The position numbers and the translations under genes were made by a program. From JANRJY01 sp033763735 (lineage in GTDB: Bacteria; Bacteroidota; Bacteroidia; Cytophagales; UBA9547), in NCBI GenBank assembly GCA_033763735.1, contig JANRJY010000055.1, positions 1 through 64,000 on the forward strand: a DNA stretch of 64,000 bases, given 5' to 3'. The notes under the pieces are model-generated. The model ran no database searches. It was not told the DNA's origin and worked only from the letters and a program-made list of their open reading frames with translations. Of the stretch, positions 45,284 to 54,557 are shown piece after piece (within the stretch, counting starts at the first letter, position 1; each line of letters opens with the position of its first letter).

Positions 45284-46684
45284 TTATTCGTTTTTGTACT
45301 TATCTATGATTTTGTAAAGCGCCTTTTGAGTATCCAAATCTTGGAAAAATTCAAAAAGCTGAATGTGCTTATCAAAGTCCAAAGTTAAGCCATTTTCTAA
45401 AAATACAAACGCGTCTTTATATTTTCCGCATTTTATTGCATAAACTACTGCCCTGTAGTACAAATCAGGATCGTCCGGTATTTCTTCCAAGCCTTCATTA
45501 ATTACAGTAAGTGCTTTATCAAATTCATTTTGTTCAAAGAAAATATATGACCAATTGAGCCATAAATCAACATTAAAGGGGTCATTATCAGCTGCTTTAT
45601 TATAAAGTTCTAAAGCTGAAACTATATTACCTGCATGGTATTCGGCATCAGCTAACGCCAAAAGGTACACCGGATTTTTTTCATCATAACTTAATGCTTT
45701 TTTGAAAAAATGAATAGACTCAAGCCATTTTTCTTGTGATTCAAGGCAAGAACCTATTCCATAAATGGCTTCATGATAGGCAGAATTAATTTTTAATGCT
45801 TGTTTGAAGTTCAATATTGCCGATTCAAACAACTCCATTTTTTCATAAGCAGCTGCCAAGCAACAAAGTACATCTGCTGTTGGTCCCTCCAAATCAATTG
45901 TTTTTTTATAACATTCTATCGCATCGGCATATGAACCCAAGTTCATATAGGAATTACCCATATTAAAATGTGCGGATGAAAAGTCATCTTTTATTAATGC
46001 GGCATATTCATAAGCCTTAATTGCGTTTTCCCAATCCAATAATTTGCTATGTACTACTCCCAAATTGTACCAAGCGTTATGTGAAAATGGGTCATTATCT
46101 ATAAATTGTTGGTAATAACTAATGCTTTCCGTAAGTTGATTGGTAATGTCCAAACAAAAAGCCAATTCATAAGTAGCATCTTCATGATCCAAATTCAACT
46201 CAACAGCTTTTTTATAATTAATAATGGCATCGTCATACTTACCCCAACTTTGGTAAGCCAAACCAATACTATAATAAATTTCGTCTTTCTCTTCGTTAAA
46301 TTCCAATGCGCTTTCCAATAAATGTACAGCTTCTTCAAATTTTTCCAGATTTGTCAAAATGGCACCTTTCAACAATATAATTTCAATATCATTAGGTTGC
46401 AAATTTTCGAGATGTTCTATCTGTTCAAGTGCGAGATTGTATTTGCCGGATTCGAAAAGCACTCTCGTCTTTTCAATCATTAACTCAGAAGAAAACGGAT
46501 ACTGACTTATGGCGTGTTCAAGCACCTTCAGGGCTTTATTATTCTTTGTAAGGTTCATATAGTGCCCTACCAAATACTCATATTCTTCTAATTCAAAATA
46601 GGTATCTGTTGAACTATTGATTGCATCTTCGAACCGTTTGACAATATTTTTGCCCTCTTCAGTTTCTTTGAACTCTCTGTCCAT
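45284..46684 (-). CDS. Tetratricopeptide repeat protein
   Basis: 466 residues built almost wholly of about 11-12 TPR units from residue 20 to the end (for example EIYYSIGLAYQSWGKYDDAIINYKKAVELN, AWYNLGVVHSKLLDWENAIKAYEYAALI, AHFNMGNSYMNLGSYADAIECYKKTIDL). No signal peptide or catalytic domain. It is a protein-interaction scaffold; partner unknown. It stands apart from comA by 90 bp. Confidence 0.93.
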   Translation of the reverse strand: MDREFKETEEGKNIVKRFEDAINSSTDTYFELEEYEYLVGHYMNLTKNNKALKVLEHAISQYPFSSELMIEKTRVLFESGKYNLALEQIEHLENLQPNDIEIILLKGAILTNLEKFEEAVHLLESALEFNEEKDEIYYSIGLAYQSWGKYDDAIINYKKAVELNLDHEDATYELAFCLDITNQLTESISYYQQFIDNDPFSHNAWYNLGVVHSKLLDWENAIKAYEYAALIKDDFSSAHFNMGNSYMNLGSYADAIECYKKTIDLEGPTADVLCCLAAAYEKMELFESAILNFKQALKINSAYHEAIYGIGSCLESQEKWLESIHFFKKALSYDEKNPVYLLALADAEYHAGNIVSALELYNKAADNDPFNVDLWLNWSYIFFEQNEFDKALTVINEGLEEIPDDPDLYYRAVVYAIKCGKYKDAFVFLENGLTLDFDKHIQLFEFFQDLDTQKALYKIIDKYKNE

Positions 46685-46788
46685 AGCATTGTATTTGGAT
46701 GAAATATAATAATTATCAAACCCTATGCCATATTTGTAACGTATTTTTTTTCAACAAGTCGGTAAAATGTATGATATATTATATTTTG

Positions 46789-48228
46789 TTACAATATGAA
46801 CGTCTCTCCTTTGTAAGGAATTGTGGTTTTGTAGCCCTTTTGAGTTAAATGATGTGCAAAAGTATGCATTCCATATTCATCTCCATGTGTCAAAAATATT
46901 TGTTTTACTTTTTCAGGAGATTGATATTCTACAAAATTAATCAAATCAGATTGATCACCATGGGCGCTGAAACAGTCCAAAACTTCAATGTCGCATCTAA
47001 CTTCCAATTTCTGATTCCGAATTGTTATTTCCTTTGCTCCATTCATCAATTCATATCCAATAGTGCCTTCTGCGCAATAGCCTATGATACCTATTGTAGC
47101 TTTGGGATTTTCAAGGCTTTCTCTCACGTGATGTTCAATTCGTCCTCCACTAATCATACCAGAACTTGAAATTATGATACAAGGCTCGTAGTGATTGGTA
47201 AGAGCTTTACTTTGTTTTAGATCTTGGATATATTCAAACTGATCAAAATCAAATAGTTCATCATTATCCTCAAAATATTCACGGGCTTCCTTATTAAGTT
47301 GTTTTATGAATTGCTCATACACTTTGCTGCTTTTTTGAGCCATGGGACTATCGCTATAAATTTTGAATTTTCTCAATTCCGTATTTCGATATAATTTACT
47401 CAATGTATAAAGCAATGCCTGTGTACGTCCTACGCTGAAGGCCGGAAAAATGAGCTTTCCTTGTTTTTTCACAAGGCTATTTTCAATCAGTTTTTCAAGT
47501 TCATGCTCTGGATTAATATTAGTTCTATGCAATCGGGCACCATAAGTGCTTTCACATACTAAATAATCAACTTCCGGAACTCTTTGTGGATCAGGTAATA
47601 AAGGATAATTTTTTCTGCCAATATCACCCGAAAAACAAATAGATTTTTCTTTGCCATCTTCCTTTATTTTGAATACCAGATGTGCAGCACCTAATAAATG
47701 ACCTGCGGTATGAAAGGAAACGGACACCTCATCATTGAGTTTAAATTTTTGATTTAATGGTATGGACACAAACATATCCATAGTGTCTTCCACTTGTTTG
47801 CCAAAGTATAGTTCAGAAACAGCTTCAGGTAACATTCTTTTGTTTTTATGCTTGTCAAGCAATCGTTTCAATTTTTTTTGATTCAGCATGGCGGAATCTT
47901 CAAGCAGAATATGTGTCAAATAGTAGGTAGGAGTAGTGCACAATATTTGTCCTTCGTATCCTTCTTTGTACAGAAGAGGCAATCTGCCTGTGTGGTCAAT
48001 ATGGGCATGAGTAAGAATAACAACATGTATTTGTGAAGGTTCAAATGGAAATGTGCCATAATGAGGCTTTTGTTCTAATTCTAAGTCAACATCTTCTGTA
48101 TCTGATTTTTTATGGTCTTTCTCCATATCATAGCCACAGTCAATCAAAATATTGTAACCATCATTGGTTTGCAATAAATACATGGAACCGGTTACTTGTC
48201 GGGCTGCACCATAAAATGTGAGTTTCAT
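46789..48228 (-). CDS. MBL-fold/beta-CASP RNA-processing hydrolase
   Basis: 479 residues. Metallo-beta-lactamase signature H74-x-H76-x-D78-H79 (LTHAHIDHTG), then TAGHLLGAAHLV and FSGDIGR. The beta-CASP domain has ESTYGARLH, FPAFSVGRTQALLYTL and SSSGMISGGRIEHHV, and the C-terminal RMMBL part has CDIEVLDCFSAHGDQSDL. It resembles CPSF/YSH1-type nucleases. Target RNA unknown. Its -7 element (complement of 48278-48285) lies within the divergent trpC region. Confidence 0.93.
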   Translation of the reverse strand: MKLTFYGAARQVTGSMYLLQTNDGYNILIDCGYDMEKDHKKSDTEDVDLELEQKPHYGTFPFEPSQIHVVILTHAHIDHTGRLPLLYKEGYEGQILCTTPTYYLTHILLEDSAMLNQKKLKRLLDKHKNKRMLPEAVSELYFGKQVEDTMDMFVSIPLNQKFKLNDEVSVSFHTAGHLLGAAHLVFKIKEDGKEKSICFSGDIGRKNYPLLPDPQRVPEVDYLVCESTYGARLHRTNINPEHELEKLIENSLVKKQGKLIFPAFSVGRTQALLYTLSKLYRNTELRKFKIYSDSPMAQKSSKVYEQFIKQLNKEAREYFEDNDELFDFDQFEYIQDLKQSKALTNHYEPCIIISSSGMISGGRIEHHVRESLENPKATIGIIGYCAEGTIGYELMNGAKEITIRNQKLEVRCDIEVLDCFSAHGDQSDLINFVEYQSPEKVKQIFLTHGDEYGMHTFAHHLTQKGYKTTIPYKGETFIL

Positions 48229-48255
48229 TCTTATGCTATTCTGTTATTAATTTTA

Positions 48256-48307
48256 TACTTTTGTGTGCCTAATTTTACAAATATACCTCCATTTGTAATA
48301 GCACAAA
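48256..48307. promoter_or_regulatory. Interleaved divergent promoters of trpC and the MBL hydrolase gene
   Basis: On the minus strand TTTG (complement of 48304-48307), an 18-bp spacer and TATATTTG (complement of 48278-48285) face the hydrolase gene. On the plus strand TACTTTTG (48256-48263) is a -7 match 48 bp before trpC, with no clear -33. Both fit in an 83-bp gap, so the two transcripts may interfere. Confidence 0.5.
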
Positions 48308-48311
48308 TCAT

Positions 48312-49112
48312 ATGAATGTACTTGATACAATTATTGCTCATAAGAAAGAAGAAGTCAGACTGGCAAAGGATCTTGTTTCAATCAAACAACTTGAACAAAG
48401 TTCTTTGTTCCTTAGAAAAACAAACTCCTTAAAAAGAGCACTTTACAATTCCAAAAACGGAGGGATTATTGCTGAACACAAACGCAAATCTCCATCTAAA
48501 GGAATCATTAATGGTTCATTGACAGTAGAGCAAGTTACGGGTGGATATACAAAAGCAGGAGCTTTGGGGCTTTCTGTGTTAACCGATCAACAGTTTTTTG
48601 GAGGTAAAAAAGAAGATTTGGAGATTGCCAGACAACTTAATCCTAATGTGGCAATTTTGAGAAAGGACTTTATGATTGATCCATATCAAATTATTGAAGC
48701 AAAAGCTTGGGGTGCCGATGTAATATTATTGATAGCTGCTAATTTAACTAACAAGGATGTTTTTGAATTGGCAAAATTTGCACATTCGCTTCACATGGAA
48801 GTATTACTCGAAATTCATAATGAACAAGAATTGGAAGGAAATGTTCATGAATACATCGATATGATTGGTGTCAATAATAGAAACTTAAAGACATTTGAAG
48901 TAAACATTCAAACCTCTAAAGATTTGTCAAAAGTAATTCCTGATTCTTTTGTAAAGATTGCTGAAAGCGGATTGAATAGCGCGTCTGAGGTTGTTGATTT
49001 ATTAGGCTATGGATTTAAAGGATTTTTGATAGGTGAAAGTTTTATGAAAACAAATGAACCAGGCAAAGCATGTAAATCGTTGATACAAGAAATAGACCAA
49101 TTACGTCCATGA
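48312..49112 (+). CDS. trpC: Indole-3-glycerol phosphate synthase
   Basis: 266-residue TIM barrel: IIAEHKRKSPSKG (phosphate and catalytic Lys), LSVLTDQQFFGG, ILRKDFMIDPYQI, GVNNRNLKTFEV, IAESGLNSASEV, GFLIGESFM. It closes the indole ring in tryptophan synthesis. It overlaps trpF by 4 bp (ATGA), but the other trp genes are not adjacent. Confidence 0.97.
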   Translation: MNVLDTIIAHKKEEVRLAKDLVSIKQLEQSSLFLRKTNSLKRALYNSKNGGIIAEHKRKSPSKGIINGSLTVEQVTGGYTKAGALGLSVLTDQQFFGGKKEDLEIARQLNPNVAILRKDFMIDPYQIIEAKAWGADVILLIAANLTNKDVFELAKFAHSLHMEVLLEIHNEQELEGNVHEYIDMIGVNNRNLKTFEVNIQTSKDLSKVIPDSFVKIAESGLNSASEVVDLLGYGFKGFLIGESFMKTNEPGKACKSLIQEIDQLRP

Positions 49113-49741
49113 AATTAAAAGTATGTGGTATGCTCGATTCTTTGAATATTAAAGAATTGATACAATTATCTCCGGATTTTATTGGATTTATTTTTTATAA
49201 TTTATCCAAAAGAAATGCCACTCACATATTAGACCCACACTTTACTAATTCCATTCCGCCTCAAATAAAAAAAATTGGTGTTTTTGTGGATGAAGAAATT
49301 ATTCAAATAAAAAAAATTGTCGAAAAATATCATCTTGATGGATTGCAGTTACATGGAAATGAATTGCCTCAATATTGTGAAGAAGTCAAAAAGTCAATTC
49401 CTGGTTTGAACATAATTAAGGCATTTGGGATGGATGATCAATTTGATTTTGAAACATTAAATGAATACGCCAAATGTTGTGATTATTTTTTGTTTGATAC
49501 AAAGGGTAAAAGTGCAGGCGGAAATGGCATTAAATTCAATTGGAATATTCTGACTAAATATCATTTAAAAACCCCATATTTCTTAAGTGGAGGAATAGAT
49601 TTGGGCGATATTAATGATATTATAAAAATGCAAAAAACACAACCGCAACTATACGCTATTGATGTGAACAGCAAATTTGAATTAAGTCCGGGACTCAAGG
49701 ACTTATCTAAAATCGGACTTTTGAAGAAAATGTTACAATAG
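49109..49741 (+). CDS. trpF: Phosphoribosylanthranilate isomerase
   Basis: 210 residues: KLKVCGMLDSLNIKEL with the catalytic Cys, DFIGFIFYNLSKRNA, GVFVDEEIIQIKKIV, LDGLQLHGNELP, FDTKGKSAGGNGIKFNW with catalytic Asp, and FLSGGIDLGDI. It makes the TrpC substrate, so trpF-trpC catalyse consecutive steps. The 4-bp overlap shows coupled translation. Confidence 0.96.
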   Translation: MKLKVCGMLDSLNIKELIQLSPDFIGFIFYNLSKRNATHILDPHFTNSIPPQIKKIGVFVDEEIIQIKKIVEKYHLDGLQLHGNELPQYCEEVKKSIPGLNIIKAFGMDDQFDFETLNEYAKCCDYFLFDTKGKSAGGNGIKFNWNILTKYHLKTPYFLSGGIDLGDINDIIKMQKTQPQLYAIDVNSKFELSPGLKDLSKIGLLKKMLQ

Positions 49742-49820
49742 TTTTATTCAACAGATATTTACTTGATTGATACTTTTTCGTAAATTTACTTTTATATAAC
49801 GATGAGAGAATAAGTTTGAA

Positions 49821-50684
49821 ATGGAACAACTGGATGAAAAGAATTTAAGAGCACTTGTGTCATTGTTAAGTGATGATGACAACGAAGTGCTTTCTCATGT
49901 GGAGCAAAAAATTATTACCCTAGGTGATACAGTTATTCCATATTTGGAGAAAGAATGGGAAAGCAACTTTAATCCATTGGTACAGAAACGGATAGAAGAA
50001 CTTATTCATACTGTTCAATTCGGTCAGTTAGGCACCAAACTTAAAGATTGGAAAGAAAGCGGAGGTCAAGATTTGTTATATGGCATGTGGCTCATTTGTA
50101 CCTATCAATATCCGGAATATGAGTATGAAAAATTAAAGTCTGATATTGAACAACTCTACTATGATGCTTGGGTTGATTTGAAAATTACTGAGGACTTGCC
50201 ATTTGAAAGGGTAAAGCAATTGAACTACGCTTTTTTTGGTAAACTTAAATTTGCTGCCAACACCAAAAATTTCCATTCGTTAAATAATTCGATGTTGAAT
50301 GTGGTATTGGAAACCCGGAAGGGAAATCCTATCTCACTTTGTGTTATTTATATGCTCATTGCACAAAAGCTAAAAATGCCTGTATATGGCGTAAATCTTC
50401 CAAACTTATTTATTCTTACCTATAAAACTGAAGAAACACAATTTTATATCAATGCTTTCAACAAAGGATTGGTATTTACCAAACAAGATATTGACAATTA
50501 TATTTCACACCTCAATTTGAAGTACAACGAACTTTTTTACGAACCATGTACCAATGTTGACATAATCAGAAGAGTACTTCGCAACATGATGGTGTCATTC
50601 GAAAAAATGAACGAACAAGAAAAAATGGATGAAGTCAAATTTTTACTGGATTCGTTGAATGACGAAACGGATTTGGGCATTTGA
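49821..50684 (+). CDS. SirB1/transglutaminase-like protein
   Basis: 287 residues. Residues 1-65 resemble a HEAT-like helical start (LVSLLSDDDNEVLSHVEQKIITLG). The transglutaminase-like SirB1 domain includes FFGKLKFAANTKNFHSLNNSMLNVVLETRKGNPISLCVIYMLIAQKLKMPVYGVNLPNLFIL, where the family's catalytic Cys falls near SLCVIY. It is soluble and of unproven function. The next gene (nuoK) has its own promoter. Confidence 0.85.
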   Translation: MEQLDEKNLRALVSLLSDDDNEVLSHVEQKIITLGDTVIPYLEKEWESNFNPLVQKRIEELIHTVQFGQLGTKLKDWKESGGQDLLYGMWLICTYQYPEYEYEKLKSDIEQLYYDAWVDLKITEDLPFERVKQLNYAFFGKLKFAANTKNFHSLNNSMLNVVLETRKGNPISLCVIYMLIAQKLKMPVYGVNLPNLFILTYKTEETQFYINAFNKGLVFTKQDIDNYISHLNLKYNELFYEPCTNVDIIRRVLRNMMVSFEKMNEQEKMDEVKFLLDSLNDETDLGI

Positions 50685-50756
50685 TAGCTGAATTGCCTTT
50701 AAAAAAGAGCATTATTTTAAATTAATTACATTCTTTTGACACATACCTATCTTTTT

Positions 50757-50789
50757 TTTGGTTGAATAAAAATTGTTGCACTATATTTG
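50757..50789 (+). promoter_or_regulatory. Promoter of nuoKLMN
   Basis: TTTG (50757-50760), a 21-bp spacer and TATATTTG (50782-50789) match the Bacteroidota consensus fully. The nuoK ATG lies 26 bp downstream, so nuoKLMN can be transcribed on its own. Confidence 0.7.
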
Positions 50790-50815
50790 AGAGCCTATAT
50801 ACATAAGTATTTGTA

Positions 50816-51136
50816 ATGAATAGTATTGTTCAATCAGTTCCGGTAAACTATTATGTTTTCTTAAGTCTTGCACTTTTTTGTATCGGAATTATTGGTGTTC
50901 TCACGCGGAGAAACGTAATTATCATTTTTATGTCAGTTGAGTTAATGCTTAATTCAGTGAATTTGCTATTAACCGTTTTTTCTACTTATAAAGGCGATGC
51001 GGCAGGACAAGTATTCGTATTTTTTATAATGGCGGTTGCAGCAGCTGAGGTTGCTGTTGGTTTGGCCATAATAGTAATGATATTCCGTAATGTACGATCG
51101 ATTGACATTAACGCCTTGAAAAACCTAAAATGGTAA
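50816..51136 (+). CDS. nuoK: NADH-quinone oxidoreductase subunit K
   Basis: 106 residues with three membrane helices. Family features: VLTRRNVIIIFMSVELMLNSVNLLLTVFS, where the buried Glu of helix 2 is kept, and AAAEVAVGLAIIVMIFRN with the second Glu. It belongs to the proton-pumping membrane arm of complex I and starts a nuoKLMN unit. Confidence 0.97.
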   Translation: MNSIVQSVPVNYYVFLSLALFCIGIIGVLTRRNVIIIFMSVELMLNSVNLLLTVFSTYKGDAAGQVFVFFIMAVAAAEVAVGLAIIVMIFRNVRSIDINALKNLKW

Positions 51137-51145
51137 TTATCTGAT

Positions 51146-53065
51146 ATGCTTCAACTTGCCTGGCTCATTCCTTTATTACCTCTAATCGGATTCCTTATTA
51201 ATGGAATTGGTTACAAATCATTGCCTAAAAGTGTGGCTTCAATTGTTGGCTCATCTGTTATTTTAGGTGCTTTTACTATTGTGGTTTCTTTATTTATAGG
51301 GTTGTTAAATGGATCCATTGCACCAACGGTTATTCCCCTATATGATTTCATCACTGTTGGAGACTTTAACATTACTTTTTCTTTTCAAATAGATCAATTA
51401 TCTGTGTTTATGATGTTAATCATCACGGGAGTTGGATTTCTAATTCATTTGTATTCAGCTGGATATATGCATGATGACGAAGGATTTAATAAGTTTTTTG
51501 CTTATCTGAATCTATTCGTTTTTTTCATGTTACTTCTAGTAATGGGTTCAAACTATATCATCATGTTCATTGGCTGGGAAGGCGTTGGGTTGTGTTCATA
51601 TTTACTTATAGGTTTTTGGTTTTCCAATGATAGTTATAACGATGCCGCCAAAAAGGCTTTTATAATGAATAGGATTGGTGATTTAGGATTTTTGTTAGGT
51701 GTGTTTTTAATCATCATAACATTTGGAAGCACCGAGTTCAGTCAAGTATTTGCTCTTGCCAAAGAATATGAGATTGACAATAAAGGAACAACCATAATTA
51801 CCGCCATAAGCATATTATTATTCATTGGTGCTACAGGAAAAAGTGCTCAAATTCCTTTGTTTACCTGGTTGCCTGATGCGATGGCCGGTCCTACACCTGT
51901 TTCCGCTTTGATACATGCTGCCACAATGGTTACTGCCGGTATTTATATGGTTGCCAGATCCGGAATTTTATATGCATTGAGCCCTGTCACCATGTCAATT
52001 ATTGCCATTGTTGGAATCGCAACGGCTCTTTTTGCAGCTACTATTGGTCTTGCGCAAAACGATATTAAAAAAGTACTCGCATACTCTACGGTAAGTCAAC
52101 TAGGATATATGTTTTTGGGATTAGGTGTAGGTTCGTTTACCGGTGCTCTTTTTCACGTAATGACACATGCATTTTTCAAAGCACTATTGTTTTTAGGAGC
52201 AGGTAGTGTTATTCATGCCATGTCGGGAGAACAAGATATCAGAAACATGGGTGCATTGTCCAAGAAACTTCCTATCACATTTATTACTTTCTTATTAGGA
52301 ACAATAGCGATAGCAGGTATTCCTCCATTTGCAGGATTCTTTTCAAAGGATGAAATACTGGCAAAAGCATTTGAGGTGAACCCTATTTTTTGGGGATTGG
52401 GTGTAGTTGGAGCTATGTTCACTGCATTTTATATGTTTCGCTTATTGTTTCTTACCTTTTTTGGTTCATTCAGAGGCACTCATGAGCAAGAGCATCACTT
52501 ACATGAATCTCCTTTAAGTATGACTGTTCCTTTAATGATTCTTGCCGGACTATCCGTAGTGGGAGGATTTTTCAATGTACCAGAAGTATTAGGAGGAAAT
52601 GCAGCACTTGCCAACTATTTTGCACCAATTTTTTCTGATGCTCAATTAATTATGACTAATGAGGCCCACCTTCTCGACCATACAACTGAATATATATTAA
52701 TGGGTACTTCGGTTGGTTTGGCATTGGCTTCAATATTAACGGCTTATTTTATTTATGTGGTTAAAAAAACAGTACCTATTGCGGATGGGCAATCGCTCAA
52801 TCCTATTAATCAATTAATTTATAACAAATATTATATCGATGAAATTTACGATACCATTATTCGTAAACCTTTGGATCAATTTTCAGGATTTGCTTTTAAT
52901 ATTATAGAAAAATCAGGTATTGATAGAATCGTAAATGAAGTGGGGGCAGGTACTATTGGTGCCGGAAAAACGATTCGACATCTACAAACAGGAAATATTG
53001 GATTTTATATATTTGCTATGGTTGTTGGGTTGGTATTAATTATTGGAATAGGCTTATTTATCTGA
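51146..53065 (+). CDS. nuoL: NADH-quinone oxidoreductase subunit L
   Basis: 639 residues with about 16 membrane helices. The antiporter-like core has GWEGVGLCSYLLIGFW, TWLPDAMAGPTPVSALIHAATMVTAGIYMVAR and AFFKALLFLGAGSVIH. The C-terminal lateral helix region follows residue 500. It is the distal proton channel of complex I. Confidence 0.98.
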   Translation: MLQLAWLIPLLPLIGFLINGIGYKSLPKSVASIVGSSVILGAFTIVVSLFIGLLNGSIAPTVIPLYDFITVGDFNITFSFQIDQLSVFMMLIITGVGFLIHLYSAGYMHDDEGFNKFFAYLNLFVFFMLLLVMGSNYIIMFIGWEGVGLCSYLLIGFWFSNDSYNDAAKKAFIMNRIGDLGFLLGVFLIIITFGSTEFSQVFALAKEYEIDNKGTTIITAISILLFIGATGKSAQIPLFTWLPDAMAGPTPVSALIHAATMVTAGIYMVARSGILYALSPVTMSIIAIVGIATALFAATIGLAQNDIKKVLAYSTVSQLGYMFLGLGVGSFTGALFHVMTHAFFKALLFLGAGSVIHAMSGEQDIRNMGALSKKLPITFITFLLGTIAIAGIPPFAGFFSKDEILAKAFEVNPIFWGLGVVGAMFTAFYMFRLLFLTFFGSFRGTHEQEHHLHESPLSMTVPLMILAGLSVVGGFFNVPEVLGGNAALANYFAPIFSDAQLIMTNEAHLLDHTTEYILMGTSVGLALASILTAYFIYVVKKTVPIADGQSLNPINQLIYNKYYIDEIYDTIIRKPLDQFSGFAFNIIEKSGIDRIVNEVGAGTIGAGKTIRHLQTGNIGFYIFAMVVGLVLIIGIGLFI

Positions 53066-53072
53066 AAAACGA

Positions 53073-54551
53073 ATGTACGTATTATTGTTATTAGCCATAC
53101 CTTTTGTTTTTAGTTTGATTTCTGTGTTATTGCCCGGAAATTTGGCTAAAAAATCTGCTCTGTTGGGTTCACTTTTACAATTCGTATTTACTTTATGGAT
53201 AGCCATTTGGGTATACCCTTGTACAGATCTTTCCATTGATTTGCCTTGGGTCGCTTCTTTAGGTATTAATTTTAGTTTGAATATTGATGGTGTAAGTTTG
53301 ATTTTAATTGTACTTACCAATTTGCTTTGCCCTATTGTAATTTTTTCATCGTTTGAAAACAGAAATTATAGTGAAGTACCTTCATTTTATATGTTGGTTC
53401 TATTAATGCAAACTGCTCTGATTGGAGTATTTACCGCATACGATGGATTTTTATTTTATGTATGTTGGGAGGCCGCACTAATTCCTATTTACTTCATTTC
53501 AGCAATTTGGGGAGGGGTCGATAAAGTCAGGATTACTTTCAAATTTTTCATTTATACTGTATTCGGAAGCTTATTCATGTTGGCAGGATTAATTTACATT
53601 TATTTAAAAACACCAGCTCCTCATTCTTTTGGTTTGGATATGTTTGTAACCGCAGATTTAAATTCTGCTGAAGAATTTTGGGTGTTTTTAGCATTTTTCA
53701 TAGCCTTTGCAATCAAAATGCCCATTTTCCCGTTTCACACTTGGCAGCCTGAAACCTATACAGAATCACCTACGCCTGCAACAATGTTATTGTCGGGAAT
53801 TATGTTAAAAATGGGCATATTTGGCGTAATGCGTTGGCTAATCCCAATTGCTCCTTTTGCATTTAATGATTTGAATTACTGGATTGTAGCCCTTTCGGTA
53901 ATAGGTATCGTTTATGCATCAATTATTGCAATTATGCAAAGCGATTTCAAAAAATTGGTTGCCTATTCATCTATCGCTCACGTAGGATTGATTTCTGCAG
54001 GATTATTTACCGGTAGCATTGAAGGCTTTCAAGGAGCTGTTATTCAAATGTTTAATCACGGAATTAATGTAGTTGCCATTTTTTATGTTCTTGAATTAAT
54101 CAGCCAACGAACGGGTACACGTCAAATTGCTAATTTGGGAGGCATTGTTTTCAAAGCACCTATGCTTTCCATTGCTTTTTTAATTATTGTTCTTGGCACT
54201 GTTGCTTTACCTTTAACTAATGGCTTCCCGGGTGAATTTTTGTTATTATTTTCTGTTTACAAATTCAATATGTGGTTCGGTGCAATTGCCGGACTTACCA
54301 TTATTTTAGGGGCAGTGTACATGCTTCGAATGTACAAAAATATCATGCTTGGATCAGCGAAATCCAATATAGACAATTTCAAGGACTTGAATACAAGTGA
54401 GTTAGCTGTTTTGATTCCAATTTGTATTTTAATAATCGCTATTGGTTTGTTTCCAAACGTCATTTTACAATCTACTGATTCTTACGCAGCTGACTTGATG
54501 CAATATGTAAAAGAAAATTCTTTTGCAGGCATGGTTGGGTTAGTTAAATAA
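53073..54551 (+). CDS. nuoM: NADH-quinone oxidoreductase subunit M
   Basis: 492 residues with about 14 membrane helices. Landmarks: YVCWEAALIPIYFISAIWGG (channel Glu), FAIKMPIFPFHTWQPETYTESPTPATMLLSGIMLKMG, and VQMFNHGINV-like QMFNHGINVVAIFYVLE. It is an antiporter-like proton channel of complex I. It follows nuoL by 7 bp. Confidence 0.98.
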   Translation: MYVLLLLAIPFVFSLISVLLPGNLAKKSALLGSLLQFVFTLWIAIWVYPCTDLSIDLPWVASLGINFSLNIDGVSLILIVLTNLLCPIVIFSSFENRNYSEVPSFYMLVLLMQTALIGVFTAYDGFLFYVCWEAALIPIYFISAIWGGVDKVRITFKFFIYTVFGSLFMLAGLIYIYLKTPAPHSFGLDMFVTADLNSAEEFWVFLAFFIAFAIKMPIFPFHTWQPETYTESPTPATMLLSGIMLKMGIFGVMRWLIPIAPFAFNDLNYWIVALSVIGIVYASIIAIMQSDFKKLVAYSSIAHVGLISAGLFTGSIEGFQGAVIQMFNHGINVVAIFYVLELISQRTGTRQIANLGGIVFKAPMLSIAFLIIVLGTVALPLTNGFPGEFLLLFSVYKFNMWFGAIAGLTIILGAVYMLRMYKNIMLGSAKSNIDNFKDLNTSELAVLIPICILIIAIGLFPNVILQSTDSYAADLMQYVKENSFAGMVGLVK

Positions 54552-54557
54552 ATAGAT

